Part shown: piece by piece, positions 45,940-59,100 of the stretch
How positions within the stretch are numbered: the first letter of the stretch is position 1
Layout of the letters: each line of letters opens with the position of its first letter
DNA from: Adiantum capillus-veneris
Lineage: Eukaryota; Streptophyta; Polypodiopsida; Polypodiales; Pteridaceae
Reading direction: 5' to 3'
Length of the DNA: 64,000 bases
NCBI GenBank assembly: GCA_014529385.2
Contig: CM043948.1
Location: 82,381,760-82,445,759, forward strand
The notes under the pieces: generated by a model
Told to the model about the DNA's origin: nothing
Seen by the model: only the letters and a program-made list of their open reading frames with translations
Databases searched by the model: none
Program-made: the position numbers and the translations under genes

Positions 45940-46107
45940 TTTTTTCTGGTTTCAATGCCTTCAACCCTTCAACCCCAGATTACCCTTGCAATCATCTACA
46001 AAGCCTCGCTCGCTATTGTTGTTGCACTAGGTCGACACACGGCACACACAGCCCATGTTCTCATGAAAGAGAGAGAGACACATGCCTCAGGTTGGGATGC
46101 CTCACGC

Positions 46108-46111
46108 AAGC

Positions 46112-46167
<56 letters not shown>

Positions 46168-46271
46168 CCTTTTAGATTCTATGTGAATTTGTTTTTTAGA
46201 ATTGGGTAAGCCCTGCGTGTGCGTGTGCGTGTGCGTGTGCGTGTGCGTGTGCGTGTGCGTGTGTGTGTGTG

Positions 46272-46337
<66 letters not shown>

Positions 46338-46385
46338 CCTTTTAGATTCCATGTGAAATTGTTTTTTAGAATTGGGTAAGCCCTA
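46108..46385. repeat. 170 bp tandem duplication with (GA)n and (GTGTGC)n
   Basis: GAATCCTTTTAGATTC followed by ATGTGAA and TTGTTTTTTAGAATTGGGTAAGCCCT occurs at 46164 and 46334, each after a GA tract. Between them lies GTGTGC repeated about seven times, grading into GT. Confidence 0.9.
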
Positions 46386-46974
46386 CTACTGCATAAGAGC
46401 AGCCCGATAGAAAGTGTGCCACGTGGGTTACTGAGAGAAAAGGAATGCGATTTTGGCTTCTACGCTAACTGAGTAATAACTGAATGCTCAAGGATCGTGG
46501 TGATGAGAATTGCAATGGAGAGCCCACATTGTGTCAACTATACTCACCATTGTTTCTCTATAGATTAACAATCTATATCAATCAGCGTATGTACTCAAAA
46601 CACCAGAGGTGATAATCACCAAATAGAACCACAATCTTTTTTTTGTCTCAAGATGATAATGCTGGGCTCTTTACCATACAAGATCACGGAATCTGAGTTG
46701 AAAAGAACAATGTTATCAACAGATTGAAAAAGACAAATGGATTTGACGATCAGTATGACATAAATAGATGAAATACATGGGGGACCTCCAAAGTAGGTGA
46801 CACAATGCAGGCGTTTCAAATTTACACATGCATTATTGTGCCAACTCAATTTAAGCCATGGTTACTTTCTTCTACACATACAACCTTGGAGGTTACCCCT
46901 TGCTGTATAAATGTTATACTCTCTATGTTTTCATAGCGACCTAAGATCTGCAAAATTGAGGTTCCGCTCTCTTC
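46386..46974 (-). other. 3' flank of RPN1
   Basis: Downstream of the RPN1 stop on the minus strand, presumably 3' UTR and beyond. No polyadenylation signal was clear. Confidence 0.4.
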
Positions 46975-48528
46975 TCATGGCTCTTGTTGATAATCAGGGT
47001 TCTCTTTCAAGATGACAAATCCCTCCAAGATAGGGGATAAAGGGATGTACCTGCCATGCAAAAGAGACGGGACCAGGTTGACATCCTTAACAAAGGAAAG
47101 GCAAGCAACATAAGCATCAAGGTCCTACAAAACTGAAAGGAAACTGTCGCTTACTTTTCCGTCGCAAGCTCTGCCCTGTCGCCAGTAGCAAGAAGAACAG
47201 GGGTTGTATGTGTTTGAAAACCCGTAATAGATTTTGGCCGACCTGCCTGGCCAACTACATCCACTGCCTGCCCAACCCGAACAGGCACTGGAAGCGGCCT
47301 CAAGTTCTCATCTACGGTCATGAGCATACGCGGCTATACAAGAGCGAAAAGCAAAAGTGAGCTTACAGTGAAGCTACAAATGTGCCCCAAAACCATAAAG
47401 AAGCATAAAACTTCAGCACAGCTTCACCTGAATAGCCAATGTCAAGAAGTACAGCACATAGTGATACTTTCCGAGTATAATAGCCTTCATGTCCAAACAA
47501 CCATGCAAGACTGTTATTAGCCCCGTTAGGGCAACACTGCATAGCATAAGCAAAGGCTTAGAACTCGTCTAGTCGGATATTGCTCTTAACGTCACATTTT
47601 GAAAAAATGAGGTACCTGGAGAGCAAAAACCTATCCGAGTGGTAAGGGTTAAGAGTCATCAACCCCTTCCCCATATGCACGAGACCTTGCGCAATTCGGA
47701 CCTGGATATATTCAATTTTCAGCAAGATTCTTAGATTGACAGTATATAGAAAGAAGACAGCCAGGAAAACTTACACAAAAGAGTAGACTGGGATCTTTGT
47801 AATAATAACTTGACAAATTTCGCAGCATGCCAGCAATACGAGCATTGTTGGTTCCTGCTCCAATCAGACCAAACCCCACTATTGCTGTCTGCTCGACAGC
47901 ATACAAGTAAGACAGCGCCTCTTGAAACTAACATGCAATCATCTTGAGGATTCAAACATCTTATTTACCATGGCAACTTCAACATCGCTATCATGGCTAA
48001 GCCTGCTCAGTGTGTCCATGACGTTTATCTGGATAAAGAGAAGATAAGTACAGGCACCAATAAAATGAATTTCAGGGCAAGTAGTAGGGCTTACCTTTGG
48101 ATTGGATATTGAAAGCATGCCTAAGGCAAGTGGAACGGCCCGTCGGATATTCTGCTCCCCATATTGTAGAAGATGTTCTAAAGATCTTATGGCCATATCT
48201 GATCCAAGCTCCTCAGCCATTGCCACAAGAGCAATTCCTAAAACAGCAGAAGATTGATAGTTTTCACCTTTCTCTGTATGTTCTCCACATTGAGCAAGAA
48301 ATTTTTGAACCTGCAGTGTTTAGAGAAGGTATATGTGTTTAGAAAAAACACGTATACATTTATACAAGCAAATAGAAAGACCTCTAACACACCAAAAGAA
48401 CATTTCCTGAACCAGCATAAGCGCACAACTCCAATGTAACTTGAAGGTATTTTGAGATTTTGTCACTAAGAGTTTTTGCTACTTCCAAACTCGCATATAC
48501 AGCATCCTGTTTAGACAATCAATCAAAA

Positions 48529-48574
<46 letters not shown>

Positions 48575-49093
48575 GGTCTCAAAGACGGATTACAGACTTC
48601 TTCAGAGCAGACACGGGACAGCGGCAAGAGCCACTCCCACAGCAGAGCTCCCCCCCCCCCCCCCCCCCCCCCCCCGTCTCACACCAGAGGCACATTGATT
48701 GACCGAGCGATTGAACTGGGGAAATCCAGGCGCCCACGACTGCGCAGGACTACACAGCATCGACGGAGGCTACGTCAAAAGATTCAGAGCACGCTGGCCA
48801 GGCATGCACAACTCCCGGTCAGACTACTAACCATGGAGGATCCGCCAACGACCGATGCTAGATCTTTTGTGATTCAGCTATCCCAACTAGCCGCCCATTC
48901 TTGCTTAGTTTTTCAGCTTAGCTCACATCGACCTATCTAGAATCCCATAATATATATCTTTGTTTTGTACTGTTGATTAGGTTATTTTGTTACTCTGACT
49001 TTGTATCAGATCCACCACCTTGTAACTTTCTGGTCTCATAGGTCACTATGGCCTTTTGAAGACGTTAATATAACATTTCATTTCATTTCATTT

Positions 49094-49143
<50 letters not shown>

Positions 49144-49258
49144 ATTCTAGTAGTAGTAGTATTTTTGTACCAAGACATGGTATCAGATTCACAATTTTGT
49201 AACATTTTGGTCTCATAGGTCATTTTGGCCTTTTGAAGACGTTAATATAACATTTCAT

Positions 49259-49320
<62 letters not shown>

Positions 49321-52300
49321 CTCATGATGGAAGAATTGAATACCGTGAGAGAAGAGATACGGGTTATCAAGGAAGGTGAGGAGAAGAAGTCATGGGCCGC
49401 GGTCATCTCCGCAACACAAAAGAAAGTAGAGTAGGCCGAAAAATGGATTGAGGTTGCCAAGAAAGGGAAAGGTAAGGAAGCTCCTTGTACACCCACTCTT
49501 ATTAACATGACCCTCGAAGAGGAACAAAGGAGGAGGATGCGGGCTCTACATGTGAGGGTAACCGGCCTCAAGGACATAAAAATGTGGAAAAAGAGGTAAC
49601 AAGCCTCACATCCATGATGGGGGTGGACAAGCCTTCACACACAAAGGCTTGGAGAGTGGGCAAGAAGAGTGATGGCCCGGGAGAATCTTTGAAAGGGAGA
49701 GCTCTCATACTACGCTTCCTCTCCTTGGAAGAAAAGAAGGAAAGAGGCCTACTCTCAAGAAGACAGGTATTTTTATCGGCGATGATCTCACTCTCTCACA
49801 GCTTGCGCATATGAGAGAGGTAATGCCAGAAATTACGGCGGCAAGGGAGAAGGGAAAGATGGCCTTTTACAGAGATGGTCGGGTGGTGATTATAGAGCAG
49901 CGCTCTACATGACGGTGTGAGACCTACGGGACCACACTGAAGATGGCTACTTGGAATTGTAATGGATCTATGAGGTTGGACATTGGTGCCTTTGAGGACA
50001 GTTTCAGAGACAGGGACATTGTTTTCTTCTCAGAGACGCATCAGGCCCCCTGACAGCTTATGCCACATGTGGTGGGATACAGATGGGAGACAACCCACAG
50101 GACAGTAGCGAGATCTGAGCATGGGAGGGTATGCAGCAACAGTAGGATGCATTACACAAATTGCAGAGGATAGTGGATTGTCTGTAAACCTTGGTAAAAC
50201 CAAGGTTATGGTGTTTAACACCACACCATAGTGGATCGGGAGATCTGCACCGACTTTCACATATGGTAAAGAGATTGTAGAGTATACAGATGCATACACT
50301 TACCTTGGGGTTGTCTTCACTGGGCCGAGGTTTGCTTTGGGGAGAGCAGCAAAGACTAGACTGATTAGAGCTTATGCGGCCTTGGGAGGCTTGGAGAGAA
50401 TGTGTTCGTAGGTTCAGTTCCAGGAACCTCGGACAAAGTTATGGCTCTTTGATATCTTAGTAGCCTCAGCTATGTTGTATGCCATGCAGACATGGGGACC
50501 TTCTGTAGGCCAGGATGGTTGGAAACGTATGGAGAGGCCCTTGGTATCTATGATCTCTCGACTGATCAGAGCCAAGGCCTCTGTACCCCACGCTATCATT
50601 CAAGCAAAACTAGCTGCCCCTCCTATGGAGATTGAGGCGCTTCCCAGATCAGTCTCCTTTGTGCACAGCTTGTGGGATACTATTAGAGACAGATATGCTA
50701 GACTGGCCCTTGAGTCCTCCAGACAGTTAGCTCTTCAAGGGGACACTTCATGCTGTTATGCACAGATGACATCATGGTTTCAGACGCATGGTTTCACCAT
50801 GGACAGGCTGCCCCCTTTCCAGTACTCTCTTCAAGCACCCTCGATGTCTCTTGAACGGGTGGAGATTACTAGACTCGTTCGTCAGGACCTGATCCAGTTG
50901 GATACTAGGAAGACATGGATAGAGCCGTCACAGGAGTTGGGCACAAAGATGGCTTTTATAGAGAGCATCTTCTCCACCTCACAGGAGATGGGTTTATGAT
51001 TCGACCTAGCTACATGGACACACGTATGTCTCATGGTTTGCGGTATGCCATTGGTCAGATACGCACACATCCTCACATCAACTGGAGATTGAGATTGGTA
51101 GATTTAGAGGGATACCAGCAGACAGCAGGATATGCCGCTTATGCCAGTTAGAGCCAGAGACAGAGACAGAGCTACATTATATATGTCATTGCATAGTGTA
51201 CTATGAGATACGGGGCCGTTTCCATTGCTTATTTAGAGAGGGTTTCGGTCCTTTCTCTAGGGTCACGAGTTATGAGGATCAGAGATGTCTTGGGCTATAT
51301 CTACTTGAGTTACACAGATATAGAGACACTTTACTGGGAAGAGATAGAGAGAAGAGACAGTCCCAGAGACAGATTACAGGTTTCTTTTCACTAGATATGG
51401 GACAGCCAGAGGAGCAGTCATCATTGCAGAGCTCGGCCCCCACTCATTCGACCACTACCAGCACTCTCATCGACCGAGCACTGGACCTACGGAGATCCGG
51501 ACGGCCACGATTGAGGAGAGGGGCTACACAGCATCGACGGAGACTACAGCAGAGGATTCGAGCCATGCTCTCTCGATATCCAGAGTGCAGATGAGGATGG
51601 ATTCTAGTAGTAGTAGTAGAAGTAGTAGTCTCTCTCTCTCTCTCAGAAACAGAAGAAGAAGAGCAGTTGGTGACGAAGATGGGGATGAAGAGGCAACTAA
51701 CGTCACCAAGATACTTCAATAGGATGCCACAAGGTGGGTAACAAAGCACTGCACCGGAGCTAACAAGGAGCTTTCTTCCAGAAGATTGAGCAGTACACTT
51801 GCTGAAAGGTGGATCCTGAAGACCATGGATGGAGATGTAACTCCAAGAGACAGTGTAGGAGGCTTTGACACAAGATCCATGTGAAAATCTGTTGAAGAAG
51901 CTTGGTATAGAAAGCAAAGATGAGAGCAGCCAGCCGACCCTGAATAAACCACCCGCCAACAAGCAATAACAAAAACCAAAACCCCAAAAACAACCACCCA
52001 AGCCTACCAAAATAAGAGGAAAGAAAACAAGACACCAAAAACAACAAAAAACAGACAAAACAAACCAAAAGGACAAGCTTCCACGCACACACCTCTGAAA
52101 GCAAGCACACTCACTCACACACACACCTCCGAAAGCAAGCACACGCACACACACACACACACACACCTCCGAAAGCAAGCCATGAAAGGGCAACAAGAAG
52201 CGCACACACACACACAAAGGGCAAGCTTCCACACACCCACGCGCACGCAAGACCTTGGGAACACACTCATAGTGGCTACATGGAATGGATCTTTGCGCCT

Positions 52301-55300
52301 TGATGTAGGGGCCTTGGAGGATAGTTTCACAAGGAGAGATCATTTTCTACTCTGAGATGCATCAGGCCCTGGGGCAGTCCATGACACATGTGAGCGGATA
52401 TAGATGAATCATGAGAGACAGCTTGTAGACAGGAGACTCGATCAGAGCACAAAGGACGAGGTTCAAGAGCAGTGGCAGTCTTATTCAGGGAAGAGCTACA
52501 ACCTCTGATACATATAGCTCGGAGGGATGAGCATGGCAGCATGCTAGGTACATGTGGGTGAGACTGAAGGTAGAGACAGGCAGATAACTCTACATTGCTA
52601 TTTGCTATTTCCCTCCTCGGACGTCACTATATGCATCACCTAGAGGACAGTCTCCCTTCTCTATTTTGGATGATGATATATGGGAGTTTCCCAGAGATGG
52701 TGACATTATTATCTTGGGGGATTTCAATGCTAGGACTGCCCATCACCAAACAGTATTCTATGATACCTCAGAGGAGTTGATGCGGAGCTTGATATTAGAT
52801 GAGGAGCACAATGAGTATGGTAGATGATTGATTGATATGAGGACTGGGCATGCATTGGCCATTTTGAATGGCCTACAGAGATTCCCTGCAGCAGCAGGTG
52901 GTTTTACATGCTTTCCACATCGGCATGGCGCTAGTACAGAGGATTATGTTATGGCTCCACCAGGACTCATTCCTTCCTTTCAGGATTTCATGGTGGGCAC
53001 TAGGCCGACAGGGGTAGCAGTCGATCATGCTATCTTCTCTTTCACTCTATTATTCCACTTCAGCACAGCTTTATTGGGAGAGGTCTCCACACATACTCAG
53101 TATACCTTCACGAGGGAGACAGATCCCGTGTACACTAATGAGATATATATGCAGCCATGCACTCAAGAGCTAGGATGGCCACTAGATGAGCTCACCCAGA
53201 TTCTGACAGAGAAGCTCCTTGATGCAGCATCAGAGGCATATCCCCACAACCGGCCTACACGCAGACGATCTGGGAGCATGCCTCAGAATAGTTGGCATGA
53301 TGAGGAGTGTAGAGAGACGAGGATCATATTACAGAGAGAGGTGCTCATGGGTACTACTACACATAGACAGTCACAGATTTCCTTTCGCCACCTAGTGCGA
53401 CGAAAGAAGAGAGCTTACCTATCTTAGTTAGAGCGTGATCTGTATCAGTTGTTTATGAGTCAGGACTCTAGTGAGGCATGGAGGCTTTTCCATGAGCACT
53501 CTCCACCGCTAGCCATCACTTCCATAGAGACATGGGGGGAATACGCTACATCTTTCTATACAGCATCAGAGCAGCCACCTTTGCCTGACCCTCCAAAGGC
53601 ATGCCCAGAGACATGTAATTTCTTTAATGCTAACAGGATGAAGACAAGAAGAGCATAGGATCATGATGGTCTGGTAGCAGAGCACTTCATCCATGCCAGA
53701 GATATGCTTGCAGAGCCTCTTGCTATGATGTTTAATAGAGCCATGTATGAGGGTTTTCCTGAGACTTCGGAGTATGTCAACGATTGTGCCTATCTTCAAG
53801 TCGGGAGATCCTAAGCTTCCCAAGAATTACCGCACCATCATGGTTGGTCACACTCTGGCTAGGCTATATGCATCAATTCTTAAGCATGAGTGAGTGGATG
53901 GGCAGAGAGAGAGAGCATACAGGCAGCAAGATAGGCAGGGTTCAGGAGAGGTTTCTCCACTCTTGACCTCATTTTGACACTCAGAGCCATTATTGAGGAG
54001 GGTAGACACCATGGCAGGAGGATTTATTGTAGCTTTGTGGATTTTCACAAAGCCTTTGATACAGAGCCACGAGCCAGACTCATACGCAGATTGCAGGACA
54101 TGGGGGTGCCCACAAAGCTGATCTGGGGGATCTTAGCTTTATATAGGAAAGTGGTAGGGCGGGTACGCAGTGCGCACTACTCATGGCATGTCCAACATGG
54201 TTCACTCCACCATTGGGGTGAAGCAGGGCTATCCCCTATCTCCGACTCTCTTTGGGATATATGTAGATGAGTTTTTAGATTATGTACAGATAGAGGGTGA
54301 TAGAGGTGCTCAACTTGCAAGGACATGGATTCCGTTGCTATTATATGTTGATGATATTGTGTTTATCTCCTCTCACAGAGGGGATGCAATGACATTTGAA
54401 TGCATTGCATGTATTTGCACAGGACACTGGATTGTCTGAGACCAAGGTAATGGTGTTTAACACTACGGCGCAGTGGGCAAGGAGGTCTCCCCCACTTTTA
54501 CATATGGTTGAGAGACTGTGGAGTATGCAGATACATATACTTATCTTGGGGCAGTTTTCCATGGTCCAATATTTTCCCTAAAGCGTGCAGCAGATACGAG
54601 ATTGACCAGAGCCTATGAGCATTGGGGAGACTTGAGAGGATTTGTTTGCAGGTTCAGTTCCAAGAACCTCGAACAAAGCTTTGGCTCTTTGACACTTTGG
54701 TCACTTCAGCCGTGCTGTACGGAGTGGAGATATGGGGCCCCTCAGTTGATCATCATAGCAAAGCTGGCAGTACTGATGGATGGAGATGTATGGAGAGGAC
54801 CTTGGTATCTATGATTTCTCGGATGATTAGGGCCAAGGCCTCAATACCACATGACATTGTTAGGGCCGAGCTCGCTCGCTCCTCCATTGGTAGTGGAGGC
54901 ACTTACTCAATCAGTTTCATTTATGCATAGCACCTGGGCTCTCCCTAGAGACAAATATGCTCGATTAGCACTAGAGTCTTCGCAACAACTGGCATTGCAG
55001 GGAGATAGATCATGTTGGTATGTAGAGATGGCATCTTGGTTTCAATTACATGGCTTTATTATGGATCGGCTACCCCCATTTCAGTACTCTCTGGATGCAC
55101 CCTCCATCTCCCTCACCAGGGCACAGATTACCCGGCTCATTAGACAAGACATGATTCAGTTGGATACGAAAAGGACATGCATACAGCCTACACATGAGTT
55201 GGGTACGAAGATGGCTTTCTATAGAGAACATCTTCTCCAGCTTACGGAGGATGGTTTTGTGATCAGACAAGGATACATGGATACTCATCTATCCTACGGA

Positions 55301-56027
55301 ATATGATGTGCTATTGGTCAGATACACACATCCTCACATCAACTAGAGATCGAGACAGACACATTTAGAGTAGTACCCGCTGAGTCCAGGATTTGCCAGT
55401 TGTGCCAAATAGAGCCTAAGACAGAGCTACATTACATATGTCACTGCCCAGTAAACTATGAGATACGAAGCCGCTTTTCACTCTCTATTTAGAAAGGGTT
55501 TTGGACCACTTTCTAGAGTCATGAGATACCAAGACCTCTTGAAGAGGGGCACAATGAGAGAGATCCAACGACAGCGGCAGATTACAGATTTCTTTCAGTC
55601 ACAGACAGAGGAGTTCAAGCAGACCCACAGCATACCAACACCAGAGGCATGCAGCTTGATCGAGCGATAGAGTTGGGGCGGTCCCGTTGCCCACGAATGA
55701 GGGGGCCCTCTAGACATCAATGCAGATTGCGACAGAGGATCCATACCATACTAGCGCGACATAGGAGCCGACAGAGTGCTTACCTTTGAGGACATTGAAC
55801 CTCTATAGCGTTTTGGATACTGATGTATATCTACATGATGCCTCTACTGTCAGAGAGCTCCATTGTATCAGCTCACCCCTTTATATTCCCTTTGTATCAG
55901 CTTTCACCACACACCTACCCACTATTTTCTTTTCAGTTCTTTGTACTTTTGTACCCAGACCTAGTATTAGATTCACCACATGTAACCTTTTGGTCTCATA
56001 GGTCATTTTGGCCTTTTAAAGACGTTA

Positions 56028-56107
<80 letters not shown>

Positions 56108-59100
56108 AAAGAATGTTGCTGGTCAGTGATAGGATTTGACGCCCATCTGCCCTTCTTAAGGCATTTTGCCGGTCGTATGAAGGCCAAAGTTTTTTTGAGT
56201 CTGTCATTGGAAGGGCTTGTTCAAAAATTATCCTTCTATAGAGAAGGGTGAAAACATGTCAATGGAAGAGCTAATTAAAAAACATTTTATATATATTAAT
56301 GCTCATTTACAATGTCTATATGTATATTGGTTGTACTCATTGACAGAATATAGTATCTTGCCTTGTAAATTATGCGAAATTTTCTCATTGGAAGGGCAAA
56401 TTGAAAATAGACCCTTCTATAGGGAAGGGTGCATTTTTCTACAACCCATCTTTTGAAAGAATAGGTTGCCCTTCAAATCCTAACACTGTTGCTGGTACCC
56501 TTTTGTATTACATAATCAAAATTACAAGCCCAAAGGCATTACATCTGCCCGTAGGCAACACACATAACGGATCTGATAGTGAAAGACCCCTGAGATATTC
56601 AATGATTAGAAATCATAGGGGAAAACTACCAGTGACATCACCGCCACAAGAAAACTCTGCACCAAAAATCCGGGCGAGAGATAACCTCTAGCCATCTCTG
56701 GCAATGATCGACAGGGTTATGACATTCTTCAACCTACAAGCAGAAGCAGTATATGGTGCAAATCTGAAGGCAAGGCAGGCACTGCCCAACACACCCACCA
56801 ACCCACACCCACCAAACCAATTCCAAACCTAAATCACCCATCAAACAAGAGAAAAAACAAAAAAGAACAAGCAGTAAACAGGCAGAACAGCAAACATACA
56901 CTCACAGACACCTCAACCACAAACAGTCATACACAAGACACTCACCCCAAGCACATGCGGATCCACAAGCACAAGCATCACACACAAAAGAAATAAGGCC
57001 CATACAAGCAAGCAAGTTAGAAACCATGAGAAAGAAAGAAAAATACCTGCGTAAGAACAACAAGCAAAACGAAAGGAAAGAAACCATTGCAGGCAGCACA
57101 AGTGACATAAGAGAGGAACAGATATCTAGTGAAGGCGGCCAAGTAGAGCACCTACAGTGCTCTCTCTCTCTCTCACACCACTGCCACCCATCCGTCTCTT
57201 GTTCCCTCCCTCTTACTCTCGAGCCTCTTTGTGATGATTTTGGTAAGGTCCTCTTCAATGACCTCCTTATGTACCTCCATAATCTCTCCTTCCTCGCGTG
57301 ATAAGCGGTCTCGTGCAAGCTCTGCTTGCGGACATTTATCTCCTCTCTCCTTGTGTCCTCCTTTCACTCCTCTCTCTCTTTCCCACTCCTCCTTGGCTTC
57401 TCCATTCTTCCATTCCATTGACCAATTTGGTAAATCTTTGTGGCGATGTCTCAGTTGATAGCCGTAAAATGGCCATCGATGGCCTTCTTGTTGCTTTAGA
57501 TAATGCTTGTGAGCTTCTCTCAAGCTTCTATGTCCTCCAACGCTTTGGGTGCCATTACGTGGTCCAGAACCCGAGACGATGGCCCTCTCCTACAAAGGGA
57601 GAGGGAAATTAAACTAACTGCACCCAGACTAACGGGTGACCGCTTCACAGTGTAAAAGGTGTAGGCTAAATGCGTGGAAGGTAAGCAGACAGGCAGGAGA
57701 GGATTAGGAGGGGGGCGGGGGGGGGGGGGGGGGGGGGGGGGGGGAGGGACAGATTCTATAAAAAGCCACCAACTTTGTAGTGGAAAGGCCTTGGATTCAC
57801 GCATAAATTTGTAACTGCACTGCCTATTGGTGCAGATCTTTTACATGGCAACCTGCACTACCTATGCCTAGAGCCTTTGAAGCCCTATGCTTTTGAGACT
57901 GAGGTCATATATTTCTTTTGACCAAACCCAAATTTAGCCATTAAATTTAGCAATCATCTGGTAGTACTTTCAAAATGCATCCATCACCCAGCACAATCCT
58001 CAGAGATTATCTCAATTGCTCTTGGCTTGAATGAAGAAGCTGTGACGAGCTTCTTTTGAAACACCTTGAGTGAGGAGGAAACAAAGCTCTACTTCACATA
58101 AAAAGGCAAACCATCTCATAGAAACAGAGAAGTGATACAGATATTGGTGTAATTAGGCCCAAGCATGTCTGCAACCTACCATGCTTCAACAATCTTAAAA
58201 CAACTGGCTTTCCAAAAACAAACCTGCTTTCCAAGATAAAGCAAGCCCAAGCCAAGACACAAAAATCGAGCAAGTGGCGCCCCAAGCTCCGCCTCACTCC
58301 GTTCCATTAAAGCAAAAATAATGGCCTGTGCAATTCCGTCATGACAAGATCCAACATAAATCATGCCAAGGGATAAGGCAGCAAAAGCAATAAGATCCAG
58401 TCCATTCTTTGAATCTGCAAGCAGGGGACTAAGAAGAGCATAGACCTGCATCACAACATCAACCAATACTGAGGTTGACCTTTAAATAAGCTTTACTAAA
58501 ACACACGAGGGCCAACAATATACCTCCTCTTTGTCAGCACCTGCATAGGCTAGCCCTAAACCTATGACGGCACCAATCCGGATAGCAGGATCTTCCTTTC
58601 CAACATACTCATACAGCACTGCATATGCCTGGTTGACATCGAAATGATAAATATCAATACCCCTTTTCTGCTGAAGGCAGCAGAATTATGAAGGCTATCT
58701 GCCTTCTCGCTTAATAAATGCAAATAAACCAGCCAATATAAATCAATTTAGAGAGAAAATAAACCAAAAAAGAACAATAGACCACGAATGATTACTTTGA
58801 CCAAAAGGATGATGTGACACGTAAAGATTCAATGTGTCTCTCTTGCTATAAAGATTGTGACAAGAAAGGCATCAAAAATGTTTACAAAGAGCATGCAAAA
58901 AGGATCTTTCATAAATCCTTTGAAAGTGTTGTACAACACTCCACTACTACCACACACACAACACTCCACTACTACCACACACAACAAGACTCTTCAAAGA
59001 GATTCTTATCTGGGAAAATAGCTTTATATGAAGCACCAGCAAAATTGATGTGATTGGCCATGGCATAGCCTGAATTAAATTTGCAGAGTACCAATCAACC

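Larger units (their letters stand above)
48507..58223 (-). other. 9.7 kb RPN1 intron filled with LINE copies
   Basis: The exon ending [11 protein letters not shown] (58224) and the exon beginning [12 protein letters not shown] (48506) are consecutive in the protein, so 48507-58223 is one intron. Other introns of the gene are about 70-730 bp. It contains LINE sequence on the opposite strand, microsatellites, one poly(C) and one poly(G) tract. Splice sites look intact (GTTTGT donor, ACAG acceptor). Confidence 0.9.

Noticed and set aside
51444-52343. 299-codon minus-strand open frame
   Set aside because: It runs antisense through the LINE 3' end and CA/CT repeats; runs of Cys-Val and Thr/Ser come from repeats, and the plus strand explains the sequence.
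57173-57523. 116-codon charged minus-strand frame as a gene
   Set aside because: No clear start or partner exons; composition only suggests a coiled coil, so it is mentioned with the intron instead.
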